Shown: positions 55,755 through 63,891 of the stretch, one piece after another
Layout: the number at the start of each line of letters is the position of its first letter
How positions within the stretch are numbered: position 1 is the stretch's first letter
Origin: Prevotella heparinolytica
GTDB lineage: Bacteria > Bacteroidota > Bacteroidia > Bacteroidales > Bacteroidaceae
Length of the DNA: 64,000 nucleotides
Reading direction: 5' to 3'
NCBI RefSeq assembly: GCF_004342845.1
Contig: NZ_SLXB01000015.1
Location: forward strand, 28,522 to 92,521
Notes under the pieces: generated by a model
Database searches by the model: none
Told to the model about the DNA's origin: nothing
Seen by the model: only the letters and a program-made list of their open reading frames with translations
Position numbers and translations under genes: made by a program

Positions 55755-56618
55755 CTATAATTTATGATTCGTATTTTTTCTCATGGCCTCCACTATTTTC
55801 ACGGTCTCCACGGCTTCCTTCACGTCGTGAACCCGGATGATGTCGGCTCCTTTCAGCAAGCATATCGTATCGATCACTGTGGTGCCGTTCAGGGCTTCTT
55901 GCGGCGTGTTGCCCAGCAGACGGTATATCATCGACTTGCGAGACACTCCTACGAGCAAAGGTAATTCGAAGATGCGGAACTCTTCCAAATGTGCCAGTAA
56001 TTCGTAGTTGTGCTCCAACGTTTTCCCGAAACCGAATCCGGGATCAAGGATGATATCTTTCACGCCGAGGTCGCGCAATTGCTGCACTTTACGGGCGAAA
56101 TATTGAAACACTTCCTTCAGCAGATTGTCATAATGCGGATGTTGCTGCATGTTCTGCGGGGTGCCCTGCATGTGCATCATTATATAAGGTACGTTCAGTT
56201 CGGCCACTGTGCGGAACATGCCGGCGTCCATCTCTCCGGCTGCAATGTCGTTGATGATGGCCACTCCGTATTCTTCCACGCACATGCGAGCCACGTCGGC
56301 ACGAAAAGTGTCGACTGACACCACGGCATCCGGACACGTCTTGCGCAGTACGGTGAGGCCTAAGCGCAGGCGTTCCATCTCTTCGCGGACAGAAACGTCG
56401 GCGGCATCCGGACGGGAAGAGTAGGCGCCGATGTCGATGATTCCGGCGCCATCCTTCAGGATTTGTTCTGCGCGGCAAGCTATTTCCTTCTCCGTCTGCA
56501 TGCGGCTGCCGGAATAAAAAGAGTCGGGAGTTACGTTCAATATCCCCATGACGCAAGGGGCAGATAAGTCCATTAGTCGGCCGTTGATGTTTATATAATA
56601 GGGTTTCAAGGCTTCCAT
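55755..56618 (-). CDS. folP: Dihydropteroate synthase
   Basis: This 287-residue TIM barrel has CVMGILNVTPDSFYSG, GAGIIDIGAYSSRPDA, VSVDTFRADVARMC, INDIAAGEMDAGMF, YIMMHMQGTPQNMQ, DIILDPGFGFGKTLEHNYELL and IIRVHDVKEAVE. It joins pABA to the pterin in folate synthesis. -7 box TACATTTG at 56651-56644. folP with cdaA is a frequent pair in Bacteroidetes. Confidence 0.96.
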   Translation of the reverse strand: MEALKPYYININGRLMDLSAPCVMGILNVTPDSFYSGSRMQTEKEIACRAEQILKDGAGIIDIGAYSSRPDAADVSVREEMERLRLGLTVLRKTCPDAVVSVDTFRADVARMCVEEYGVAIINDIAAGEMDAGMFRTVAELNVPYIMMHMQGTPQNMQQHPHYDNLLKEVFQYFARKVQQLRDLGVKDIILDPGFGFGKTLEHNYELLAHLEEFRIFELPLLVGVSRKSMIYRLLGNTPQEALNGTTVIDTICLLKGADIIRVHDVKEAVETVKIVEAMRKNTNHKL

Positions 56619-56643
56619 AAGCGGTTTTTCTGTTACATTTCTG

Positions 56644-56758
56644 CAAATGTAAACAAAAAAGTTGTAGTTGGTGCATGTCGGTAATCATAAAATGAGGAAT
56701 GCTGCACGGAATGTGTTCCGATTCCTTTTCTTTGTTCGAGGATAAAGTCATATCTTTG
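56644..56758. promoter_or_regulatory. Divergent promoters folP / HTH lipoprotein
   Basis: Minus strand: TACATTTG (56651-56644) for folP. Plus strand: TTTG (56731-56734), 16 bp, TATCTTTG (56751-56758) for the HTH lipoprotein gene, 80 bp before its start. Confidence 0.55.
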
Positions 56759-56838
56759 CCCTCCGTTTTTAAAGGGGCGTTCGGGTGTGCTGCATACCCG
56801 GACTGACTTTGTGCACAAAAGAAAAATATGACCTTGTT

Positions 56839-57816
56839 ATGACTTTGATACGTTTCTCTCTGTTTGCCCTCCTTTTGGGCTTGGCGGCTTGTTCCGACCC
56901 CGCCTATGATGTGTTGCTGGATTATGAAAAATCGCTTTGCCGTGCCGACTCGCTGGTGCAGGCAGGTGTTGCCGATAGTACGCAGACAGCCGAAATGCTT
57001 TCCGAACTGCACCGCGAGTACAGCCGGGCAAAAGAGCTCTCCGATGGAAAACGTGTGCGCATGCAGCCTGCCGACAAGCGGAAACAGTTTCTGTGGGGAG
57101 CGTTCAGTGCCCTGATGTTCGGTTTGAACATCTGGTTTTCCATTCGCGACATCAAGTTCCGCGACGACCGCAAGCACCGCCGCTATTTGGTGGATTTGAG
57201 CGAAAACGAACAACGCCTGCGTAACAACGAGCGCGAACGTGAAGAACTGAAGGCGTGTCTGGAGGAGATGTCCCTGACCGAAGCGGAGCGTGAAGAGGTG
57301 CACCGTTCGCTCACGAACCTCATGGCACACGGCAACCGCCTGCATGAGGAAAACGAATCGCTCCGCACCCGCCTCAAGGAGTACGAGAAACGCCCTGTGC
57401 CCCGCGAATTGGAATTGCTCAAGAAAGAGGGCGAGCGTGCCCGGCACCTGAATGAGCAGGTGCAGGTTCTCTCTTCTGCTTTGGTGGAGGGCGATGAAGT
57501 GGTGGAACAGCTGCGCCGCCATCCCAGATTTCTTACGGACGATGATTGGGAGTATTTACAGAAACTTGCAGACCGGGTGTACGATAACTTCACCGGACGG
57601 TTTTCTCAGCACTTCCCTCAACTTACGCCTGCCCACCGCCAGCTTTGCCTGCTCATCCGCCTGCGCTTCAGCAATGCGCAGATTGCCACGTTTACCGCCG
57701 TATCCCCCTCCTCGGTGTCTCAACAGAAATTCCGGCTGAAGAAACGGCTGATGGAGGCAGACGAAGCGTTATTCGCCAACGGGGAGACGATAGATGCCGT
57801 AATTGAACGCTACTGA
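56839..57816 (+). CDS. Membrane-anchored lipoprotein with C-terminal HTH
   Basis: This protein has 325 residues from MTLIRFSLFALLLGLAACSD; an in-frame ATG at 56785 would hide the lipoprotein signal. Lipobox LAAC (Cys19) is followed by a short periplasmic stretch, a transmembrane helix (about 90-108, FLWGAFSALMFGLNIWFSI), a long charged coiled coil (about 120-245), and a C-terminal segment LTPAHRQLCLLIRLRFSNAQIATFTAVSPSSVSQQKFRLKKRL. That segment reads as a LuxR/sigma-region-4-type HTH. Lipid on the outside and DNA-binding domain inside would make a one-component transmembrane regulator. Targets are unknown. Confidence 0.75.
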   Translation: MTLIRFSLFALLLGLAACSDPAYDVLLDYEKSLCRADSLVQAGVADSTQTAEMLSELHREYSRAKELSDGKRVRMQPADKRKQFLWGAFSALMFGLNIWFSIRDIKFRDDRKHRRYLVDLSENEQRLRNNEREREELKACLEEMSLTEAEREEVHRSLTNLMAHGNRLHEENESLRTRLKEYEKRPVPRELELLKKEGERARHLNEQVQVLSSALVEGDEVVEQLRRHPRFLTDDDWEYLQKLADRVYDNFTGRFSQHFPQLTPAHRQLCLLIRLRFSNAQIATFTAVSPSSVSQQKFRLKKRLMEADEALFANGETIDAVIERY

Positions 57817-57937
57817 AGCTTATAGAGACTTCTCCTTTATTAATATGTACCGGTTAAAGCTTGTTTGCTTTCTGTAAAAAGCAAAATGTGTCTGTTTTTG
57901 CTTTCTGCTCTAAACAAAAAACGGGAGCTTTTGCTTG

Positions 57938-57963
57938 TTTGTCCGAGCAAATGAGTATATTTG
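57938..57963 (+). promoter_or_regulatory. Promoter for AAA ATPase gene
   Basis: -7 box TATATTTG (57956-57963) ends 21 bp before the ATG at 57985. TTTG at 57938-57941 is 14 bp upstream, and another TTTG occurs at 57930-57933 (22 bp gap). Confidence 0.5.
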
Positions 57964-57984
57964 TCATCTAATCTTCTTATTATT

Positions 57985-59184
57985 ATGGATAGTCTGTTTA
58001 TTAAACAAGAAAGATTGCTGGCACAGACAAGTACCCAAATTGTGCGGGAGCTAATGAATAAGATTCATTGGGACAATCGATTGATTGCTATCAGAGGCTC
58101 CAGAGGGGTGGGGAAAACTACATTAATGCTGCAATACATCAAGCTCAATTATCAGTCGGGCAGTCGTGAGGCGCTTTACTGTACGTTGGATAGCATCTAT
58201 TTCACAAACCATACTTTGCTGGACCTTATAGAGCGGTTTTATTTGCAGGGGGGCAAGCGGTTGTTCCTAGACGAAGTGCATAAATATCCCTCATGGAGCA
58301 AGGAGCTGAAAGAGGCTTACGATTTATACCCCTCTTTGCAGATAACCTTTAGCGGTTCTTCTTTACTCAATATCCTGAATGGTGATGCCGACCTTTCCAG
58401 ACGTTGCCTGCCTTACGATATGTACGGCTTGTCGTTTAGGGAGTTCCTGATGTTCTACAAAGATATTCGTATGCCTGTTTGTTCTTTGACGGAGGTCTTG
58501 GAGAATGCGGGTGAGATTTGTCGGGAGATGAACGAGAAGTGTCGCCCTATACAGATGTTCGATGAGTATCTGCACGAAGGGTATTATCCTTTCTTTACGG
58601 GAAACAGAGAAGATTATTACATTAATATCGAGAATGTGGTCAACCTCATATTGGAACAGGAAATGCCACTGTTGTGCGGTGTAGATCCTGCCTATATCAG
58701 AAAACTTAAAGCGTTGTTGGGCGTTCTGGCGGTTTCTGTTCCCTATGAGGTGGATATCTCTAAACTGGCAGGGTTAATCGGGCTTACCCGTAATTCAGTG
58801 ATCGCCTATTTGCAAAATCTGGATAAGGCGGAATTGCTGACATTGCTTTATTCTGACAGCATGTCTGTCAGGAAGATGCAGAAACCTGATAAGGTTTATC
58901 TTCAAAACCCCAATTTGCTTTATGCCATTGCTTCAACTCCCGTGCAGATTGGTACGGTAAGAGAAACTTTTGTCGTCAGTCAGCTTGTCGTGAATCATGA
59001 GGTGGAGTATGGGAAGATGAAAGGCGATTTTGTTGTAGACCATACCTATATTTTTGAAGTAGGCGGTGCCGATAAAAACTTTAAGCAAATAGCCGGTTTG
59101 CCGAACTCTTTTGTGCTGGCCGATAATATTGAATTCTCCACAGGCAGCAAACTTCCGCTGTGGATTGTGGGACTTACTTATTGA
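57985..59184 (+). CDS. AAA ATPase with DUF4143-type C-terminus
   Basis: This protein has 399 residues from MDSLFIKQERLLAQ. Walker A is IRGSRGVGKTTLML, Walker B is KRLFLDEVHKY, and ITFSGSSLLNIL is a sensor-like block. A winged-helix follows (VDISKLAGLIGLTRNSVIAYLQNLDKAELLTLL), then a nuclease-like tail (GDFVVDHTYIFEVGGADKNFKQI). This is the plan of the widespread AAA_14/DUF4143 proteins, which are often orphan genes scattered in Bacteroidetes genomes. No partner is adjacent. Function unknown. Confidence 0.85.
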   Translation: MDSLFIKQERLLAQTSTQIVRELMNKIHWDNRLIAIRGSRGVGKTTLMLQYIKLNYQSGSREALYCTLDSIYFTNHTLLDLIERFYLQGGKRLFLDEVHKYPSWSKELKEAYDLYPSLQITFSGSSLLNILNGDADLSRRCLPYDMYGLSFREFLMFYKDIRMPVCSLTEVLENAGEICREMNEKCRPIQMFDEYLHEGYYPFFTGNREDYYINIENVVNLILEQEMPLLCGVDPAYIRKLKALLGVLAVSVPYEVDISKLAGLIGLTRNSVIAYLQNLDKAELLTLLYSDSMSVRKMQKPDKVYLQNPNLLYAIASTPVQIGTVRETFVVSQLVVNHEVEYGKMKGDFVVDHTYIFEVGGADKNFKQIAGLPNSFVLADNIEFSTGSKLPLWIVGLTY

Positions 59185-59366
59185 CCGGGCTTTTCCTTTA
59201 TTGCTTTATTACTTTTTGCGGCATTAGGTGGCATGCATTAAGTGTGGAAGGTTATGTGTATTGATTGTCAGATACTGGGCGTGTTTGTGATTATAGGAAA
59301 TATGTTTACGAAAATCACTCCTTTCCCTCTTCTTTTGTGATAGAAAAAGACATCATCTTTTCTCAC

Positions 59367-59454
59367 TCCTATACAGAGGGTAGATCAGTATACGACTGAT
59401 GTACCCTCTGTCGTATACTGATGTGGCATCAGTCCTATACTGATCTACCCCCTC
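59367..59454. repeat. Tandem array, 22-bp period
   Basis: Four units start at 59367, 59389, 59411 and 59433, exactly 22 bp apart. The first is TCCTATACAGAGGGTAGATC plus AG. Elements TATACTGAT and ATCAGTATA alternate in orientation, so neighbouring units can pair. It sits in the 678-bp gap between the AAA ATPase and idi; 59185-59366 holds no supported gene. Confidence 0.85.
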
Positions 59455-59480
59455 GCCAGAAGGTGTTCTGGCAGGGGTAG
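59445..59480. terminator. Stem-loop at array end
   Basis: CTACCCCCTCGCCAGAA (59445-59461) pairs with TTCTGGCAGGGGTAG (59466-59480), with two extra bases on the left arm and a 4-nt loop. It is a strong hairpin that may stop transcripts from the ATPase gene, although it is 260 bp downstream. Confidence 0.5.
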
Positions 59481-59821
59481 GAGATTGTATTCTGATAGTT
59501 GGCTGAGAAAAACGGATTGGTTTAGAAATTTTGTTACAAATATAAGTGCCCGATAAAACCTGTGACAATAGGCAGTATATCGAATAAGGCTCTATGATGT
59601 TGATTTTCAATAACCCTGTTACTTATTCTATTTAAACTCTAATATTTATTGAAAAAATAAGCCTCTCAAATATTATTCTATCGACTGTCCGCTAATTTTC
59701 GGCCTGATGAGAATGTAGAGAGCTTACTTGAATGATTATCATGAATTCACTTCGGAATGAATGGCTTTTACCGAGAAAATTAACTTCGGTTATTATTTCA
59801 TCTTAGAAAATGCGTATTTAG

Positions 59822-59852
59822 TTTGATTCTAAAATATTTTTTTATTCTTTTG
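59822..59852 (+). promoter_or_regulatory. Possible promoter for idi cluster
   Basis: TTTG (59822-59825), 19 bp, TTCTTTTG (59845-59852). The gap is ideal and the -7 box has one mismatch to TAnnTTTG. It ends 10 bp before the idi ATG, which implies a very short leader. Confidence 0.45.
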
Positions 59853-59862
59853 CGAAAAAGCA

Positions 59863-60393
59863 ATGGGATGTATGGATATAAACATGGTATTACTGACTAA
59901 TGGGCAGATGATAGAAAAAATGTCGGCTCATAGACAGGGTTTGCAGCATTATGCTTTTTCTATATTTATATTTAACTCGGAGAAAGAGTTGTTGCTGCAA
60001 CAGAGAGCCGGACATAAATATCATTCTGCCGGGTTGTGGACAAATACTTGTTGTAGTCATCCTCACAGTATAGATTTGTTGAGGCTTGAAGTTGAAGCGG
60101 AGCAAAGGCTGATGTATGAGATGGGGATAACTTGCCCGCTACGATGCCTATTTCGATTTTCTTATGAAGCTGATTGCGGTGGTTTAATAGAAAATGAGGT
60201 GGATTTTGTTTTTGTAGGCTATTCTGATGAGGAGCCTGTGATTAATAGGGAGGAAGTGGATGCCTATTCATGGAAATCTCTTTCATGGATACAACAAGAT
60301 AGGAAACTTTATAAAGAGAAATACACAGAATGGTTTCACTTCATATTGGAACATTATAGCGAAAGATTGATAAATTATATCCGGTTGGATTAA
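59863..60393 (+). CDS. idi: Isopentenyl-diphosphate isomerase, type I
   Basis: This 176-residue Nudix-fold enzyme interconverts IPP and DMAPP. It has MSAHRQGLQHYAFSIFIFN, LLLQQRAGHKYHSAGLWTNTCCSHPHS (metal His and the catalytic Cys in TNTCCSHP), EAEQRLMYEMGI (Nudix helix), YEADCGGLIENEVDFVFVGY (catalytic Glu in ENEVD) and VDAYSWKSL. Length and motifs are complete. It is the first gene of the AT-rich right-end cluster, 37 bp before the first small peptide gene, and would supply DMAPP to the isoprenoid enzyme at 62800-63891. Confidence 0.95.
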   Translation: MGCMDINMVLLTNGQMIEKMSAHRQGLQHYAFSIFIFNSEKELLLQQRAGHKYHSAGLWTNTCCSHPHSIDLLRLEVEAEQRLMYEMGITCPLRCLFRFSYEADCGGLIENEVDFVFVGYSDEEPVINREEVDAYSWKSLSWIQQDRKLYKEKYTEWFHFILEHYSERLINYIRLD

Positions 60394-60430
60394 AACACCT
60401 TATGTTTAACAATTTTAAAATTAAGAAACT

Positions 60431-60595
60431 ATGAACAAGAACAATGAAGCGTTGGTTCAGAAATTCCAAGTTACGGAATTGGAACAAAGATTGGAAATGG
60501 CGAAATGGACGGCTAAAATCTCATCTACACAAACAGTCAGCTCTAACGGGACAAGAAGTATTTCGAGTACTCAGGAAATAAGTGTGAGTTGGTGA
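60431..60595 (+). CDS. Small peptide A, putative modified-peptide precursor
   Basis: This 54-residue peptide begins MNKNNEALVQKFQVTELEQR. It shares the block LEQRLEMAKW (residues 17-26) with peptide B, preceded in both by a similar F-x-V pattern. After W26 the tail is rich in Ser/Thr (SSTQTVSSNG, SISSTQEI) and ends SVSW, with a C-terminal Trp. A conserved front and a variable, hydroxyl-rich tail is how leader and core of ribosomal natural products look. No Cys is present, so it is not a lanthipeptide precursor. No match to a named family was recognised. Confidence 0.7.
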   Translation: MNKNNEALVQKFQVTELEQRLEMAKWTAKISSTQTVSSNGTRSISSTQEISVSW

Positions 60596-60608
60596 AAATA
60601 AATTGAGT

Positions 60609-60767
60609 ATGAAAAAGAAAATAGAAAAGATTTTTGTTCAAGAAAGATTTTCGGTAGAACAATTAGAGCAACGATTAGAGATGGCTAAATGGAGCCTTTT
60701 TGTGAAAAGTTCTCAAAATTCTAAAGATGGATTTTCTGTTTCTGGTGGTGTTAGAGCCAGCTTTTGA
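60609..60767 (+). CDS. Small peptide B, putative modified-peptide precursor
   Basis: This 52-residue paralogue of peptide A starts 13 bp after its stop. It reads MKKKIEKIFVQERFSVEQ, then LEQRLEMAKW (19-28), then a different tail: SLFVKSSQNSKDGFSVSGGV, ending RASF. The DNA of the shared block differs at several wobble positions from peptide A, so the amino acids are under selection and the pair is not a fresh duplicate. A stem-loop follows at 60789-60821. Confidence 0.72.
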   Translation: MKKKIEKIFVQERFSVEQLEQRLEMAKWSLFVKSSQNSKDGFSVSGGVRASF

Positions 60768-60788
60768 TAATTAATAATCTATAAGGGT

Positions 60789-60821
60789 AAATGTGCCAAA
60801 TAATTATATTTTGGCACATTT
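60789..60821 (+). terminator. Stem-loop after peptide genes (terminator/attenuator)
   Basis: AAATGTGCCAAA (60789-60800) pairs perfectly with TTTGGCACATTT (60810-60821) around a 9-nt loop, with T-rich sequence at its 3' side. It would let the peptides be made in excess over the downstream genes, a frequent layout in operons encoding peptide precursors and their enzymes. Confidence 0.7.
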
Positions 60822-60846
60822 ATGTTTATTTGCTTAATGTCTGAAT

Positions 60847-62027
60847 ATGATACGTTTTGTGTGTTTTTTAATGGAGATTGTGTTAGTAGAAACACTCATA
60901 GCGCAAGATGTCCGAATTGTTGATGCAAAGATTGTTGACGAAAGTAATGGACAGAATCTTCCTTATGCTACAGTATATATTGCTCCTAATCAAGGGACAA
61001 TATCTAATCAAGAAGGAGAGTTTTCAATATCTGTTTTGTCAACGGATAATTTGAAGATTTCTTATGTTGGTTATGAGAGTGTGCTAATTCCGGCAAATGA
61101 TGTACCAGCAGTTATTAAATTGCGTCCCTATTCTATACTGTTGTCAGAAGTTATTGTCAAACCTGTCAATTTACATAAATTAGTACAGCAGATTTTTGAA
61201 CAACAAAAAAAGCAAATAGAGAAATACAAGAACTATGAGTCTGCATTCTTTTATAGACAAATCACACAGATGAATTCAGAATGCAATGAAATCATGGAGA
61301 CTTTTTTTAATTCTAAATCCGTGATTTGTCTTCGTGATTTGAATATTGTTGCAGGGCGATATGCTAAATTGGAGAATGACTCTGTTCATGAATATCTTTC
61401 TTTTGAGGATTTTTTCGTTATTCTCAACTTACCCCTATTCGTGTAAAAAAACTTAAAAAGAAAGAGACTATTGTGCCATTAATGAGCGATTTCTCTAAAT
61501 ACTATACTTTATCTTATGATGTTTTGTCGTCAGAGCAAAATTATATATATAAAATTATTTTTACTCCTAAAAAGATTGGTAAACGGTTTATAATAGGAGG
61601 AACTCTTTATGTTGATTCTTCAACATTGGATATAATACGTATAGAAAGTATGATTATGATGCCTGTCGTTATGTGGCATAATGGGAAAATGATAGGACAT
61701 CATAGGCTTGCTGATATGAAGATTGCTTTGAACTATAAATTGATGGAACATGTTTCTGTTGTGGAAACAGTAAATGTACATTGTGAAATTAAAACAGAAA
61801 CAGACTTTTATAAGTTTAATTCTATTTTATATAATATGGGAGACAAAATTGAAAATAAGAAAAGTAAATCTCCTAAGTCTAATATGTTGAAAGTTGTGGA
61901 AAAAATGAACTATGACCCTGCTTTTTGGAAAGATAAAGCCATTATCAAGCGTACTCCTTTGGAAAAATCGGCAATCGAGATGTTTGAAAAGAAGAATTTA
62001 TTCGGAACGTATTCTCTGGATAAATAG
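60847..62027 (+). pseudogene. Carboxypeptidase-regulatory-domain protein, frameshifted
   Basis: Two frames make one protein. The first (60847-61446) has a short export signal (ending IAQD), then a CarboxypepD_reg-like beta domain (VDAKIVDESNGQNLPYATVYI, ISNQEGEFSI, ISYVGYESVLI) and a helical part, and ends abnormally in VILNLPLFV. The second frame continues RYSQLTPIRVKKLKKKETIV and runs to 62027 with IIGGTLYVDSSTLDIIRIE and NYDPAFWKDKAIIKRTPLE, a typical family end. One extra T in the six-T run at 61410-61415 would restore a 393-residue protein. It may be outer-membrane associated. Whether the break is real, phase-variable or a sequencing error cannot be told. Confidence 0.8.
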
Positions 62028-62110
62028 TCGATATATTTGTATTGGCATCAAAGGCTGTCAAACAGTGGGCAATAAGCTGTTTTTTCAACTGTTACTTGAA
62101 ATACAATACT

Positions 62111-62717
62111 ATGAAAGGAAGAATAACAGCATTAATAGAAAAAAACTTATGCATGGAAAAACATAAGATTCAGTTAACAGAAAAAGATATCGATTTGATT
62201 GAATCAAGTTTTAAAAAGTTTAAGGTGCATAAGGGTGAATGCTTGATAAAGAAAGATGAACTTGAAAAGTATATGTATATTGTAGAAGATGGTATATTTC
62301 GCTACTATACATGTAATGAAATTCATCAAGAAGATACTTTTTGGTTTGTTTTTAAGGATGAGTGTCTAAATCCCGGGTGTATTCTAACCTGTGACACTCC
62401 TTCTTTATTCAATATACAAGCTCTGTGTGAAAGTATTGTATGGGGTATACATCGTGATGTTTTATTTAATATATGCGAAGAATCTATGGCGATTAATAGT
62501 ATAAAACGCATATTAGTGGAGTATTTTGCAAAAAAAACAGTCAAAGAGATTATTGCTTTTTAAATTACTTCCTAAGGACAGATATTTGTATTTACTGGAA
62601 AATGAGAAGGATTTGGTGCAGCAAATTCCTTTAAAATATTTGGCCTCATATATTGGAATTGCTTCTCCTTCTTTAAGCCGGATTAGAAACAGGTTGATAA
62701 AATTGTCACTTCTGTAA
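62111..62717 (+). pseudogene. Crp/Fnr-like regulator, frameshifted
   Basis: From ATG 62111 (MKGRITALIEKNLCMEKHKI) the first frame carries a cyclic-nucleotide-binding-like domain (KVHKGECLIKKDELEKYMYIVEDGIFRYYT) and runs into a stop after KEIIAF at 62563. A second frame continues KLLPKDRYLYLLENEKDLVQ and ends with the recognition helix SYIGIASPSLSRIRNRL at 62717. Removing one T from the five-T run 62557-62561 joins them as KEIIAFKLLPKDRYLYLL, which matches the usual family spacing. It probably regulates this cluster. A TTG start at 62042 was considered less likely. Confidence 0.8.
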
Positions 62718-62799
62718 AGGTGTTGATGTCGGTTATAATAAGAAACTACCATACTACAACAAGATGAGATTTCAAGTAGTTAAGAACTAAAAGGAATTT

Positions 62800-63891
62800 A
62801 TGAATATACAAATTAGGACATATAGCTTATCAAATATCAGGACCCAATCGGTGGTACGTGAAATTACTAACTATGTGAAAACACTTTCTCTGCCCGATTC
62901 TGTAAAGAAAGAAATACTGTCATTTGACTTTATAAATGATAATCCATCTTATTATGTGGATTATCCTTATTTATTCGTGAAGGATGTTTTGAATGAAAGG
63001 AAAATCAATCGTTTATGTATTGCAGGCGCATTGTACTATCAGTCTATTATTATGATAGACCGGGTGTTGGATAAAGACTGCCCTTTTGATTCTTTATTCC
63101 CTATCATAAATATTTGTCAAGAGGAAATTGTAAAAATATTGGTGGATTTGATTGGGAGTGAATCAGACTTTTGGGTAAAATGGAATGTGCATAAGATGGA
63201 ATATATGAATGCATTCAAAATAGATAGAACTCACACAATTCATTCATTCAAAGATTTTGAAGTTCATGCCGACAATAAGTCTTCATTGGGGAAAATAGCC
63301 ATTGATGCTTTGTGGGAATTGGGAGAAATATCTTCTTATGAGTTATATACAGCATTACTAAAAATACATAAATCCTTTTATTGTGCATTCCAGCTATTAG
63401 ATGATATTGGTGATATAAAAGAAGACTATACCAAAGGACAGTTTAATGTAGTGATTTGGCAAATAAAAGAAGCTGTTGCTACAGGAAAACTGCCACAAGA
63501 AGCATTGGATAGTGCAGAAATGATAGCCAAGAACTTTTATCTATCAGATATAAGAATCATGTTGTATCGTAAAGCTTTGGAATATGTGGATGAGGCTTAT
63601 CGTCTGTCTATTCAGTACGGCTTATCATATTGGGTAGAAGAAGAGTGTCGTTTGTGGAATACTATTGTTTTACAAACGTTGAATATAGATGCTTATATAA
63701 AAGAATTGGAAGCCGCCCTTTCTTTATCCAATATTTTCTCTAAAAGAGAAACTGTTAATTCTGCTATTTCAGATGGAATATTCTTTATCGAATCTCGCCA
63801 AGAAGAAGATGGAAGCTGGGTGGATTTTTGTAATAATGCAGGAACAAGTAATACGTGGAGCACAGCTTTCGTATTATTTATATTGAAGTGA
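62800..63891 (+). CDS. Class I isoprenoid synthase-like enzyme with QW motif
   Basis: This 363-residue protein is all-helical in its first 300 residues. Two Asp-rich motifs fit the trans-prenyltransferase/terpene synthase fold: IIMIDRVLDKD (D87, D91, D93) and FQLLDDIGDIKED (D201, D202, D205, D209), which bind Mg2+ and the diphosphate. Residues 324-363 differ: ISDGIFFIESRQEEDGSW has a QxxxGxW (QW) motif (Q334, G338, W340), then NTWSTAFVLFIL, as at the start of a squalene-hopene-cyclase/prenyltransferase-beta repeat, where the protein stops. It could chain-extend, cyclise, or attach an isoprenoid to the small peptides; none of this is proven. Strong AT bias. Confidence 0.75.
   Translation: MNIQIRTYSLSNIRTQSVVREITNYVKTLSLPDSVKKEILSFDFINDNPSYYVDYPYLFVKDVLNERKINRLCIAGALYYQSIIMIDRVLDKDCPFDSLFPIINICQEEIVKILVDLIGSESDFWVKWNVHKMEYMNAFKIDRTHTIHSFKDFEVHADNKSSLGKIAIDALWELGEISSYELYTALLKIHKSFYCAFQLLDDIGDIKEDYTKGQFNVVIWQIKEAVATGKLPQEALDSAEMIAKNFYLSDIRIMLYRKALEYVDEAYRLSIQYGLSYWVEEECRLWNTIVLQTLNIDAYIKELEAALSLSNIFSKRETVNSAISDGIFFIESRQEEDGSWVDFCNNAGTSNTWSTAFVLFILK

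Noticed and set aside
56128..57522. 464-codon minus-strand frame across folP and the HTH lipoprotein gene
   Set aside because: It is a shadow of two well-supported genes, with no family motif and a start inside a coiled-coil-coding region.
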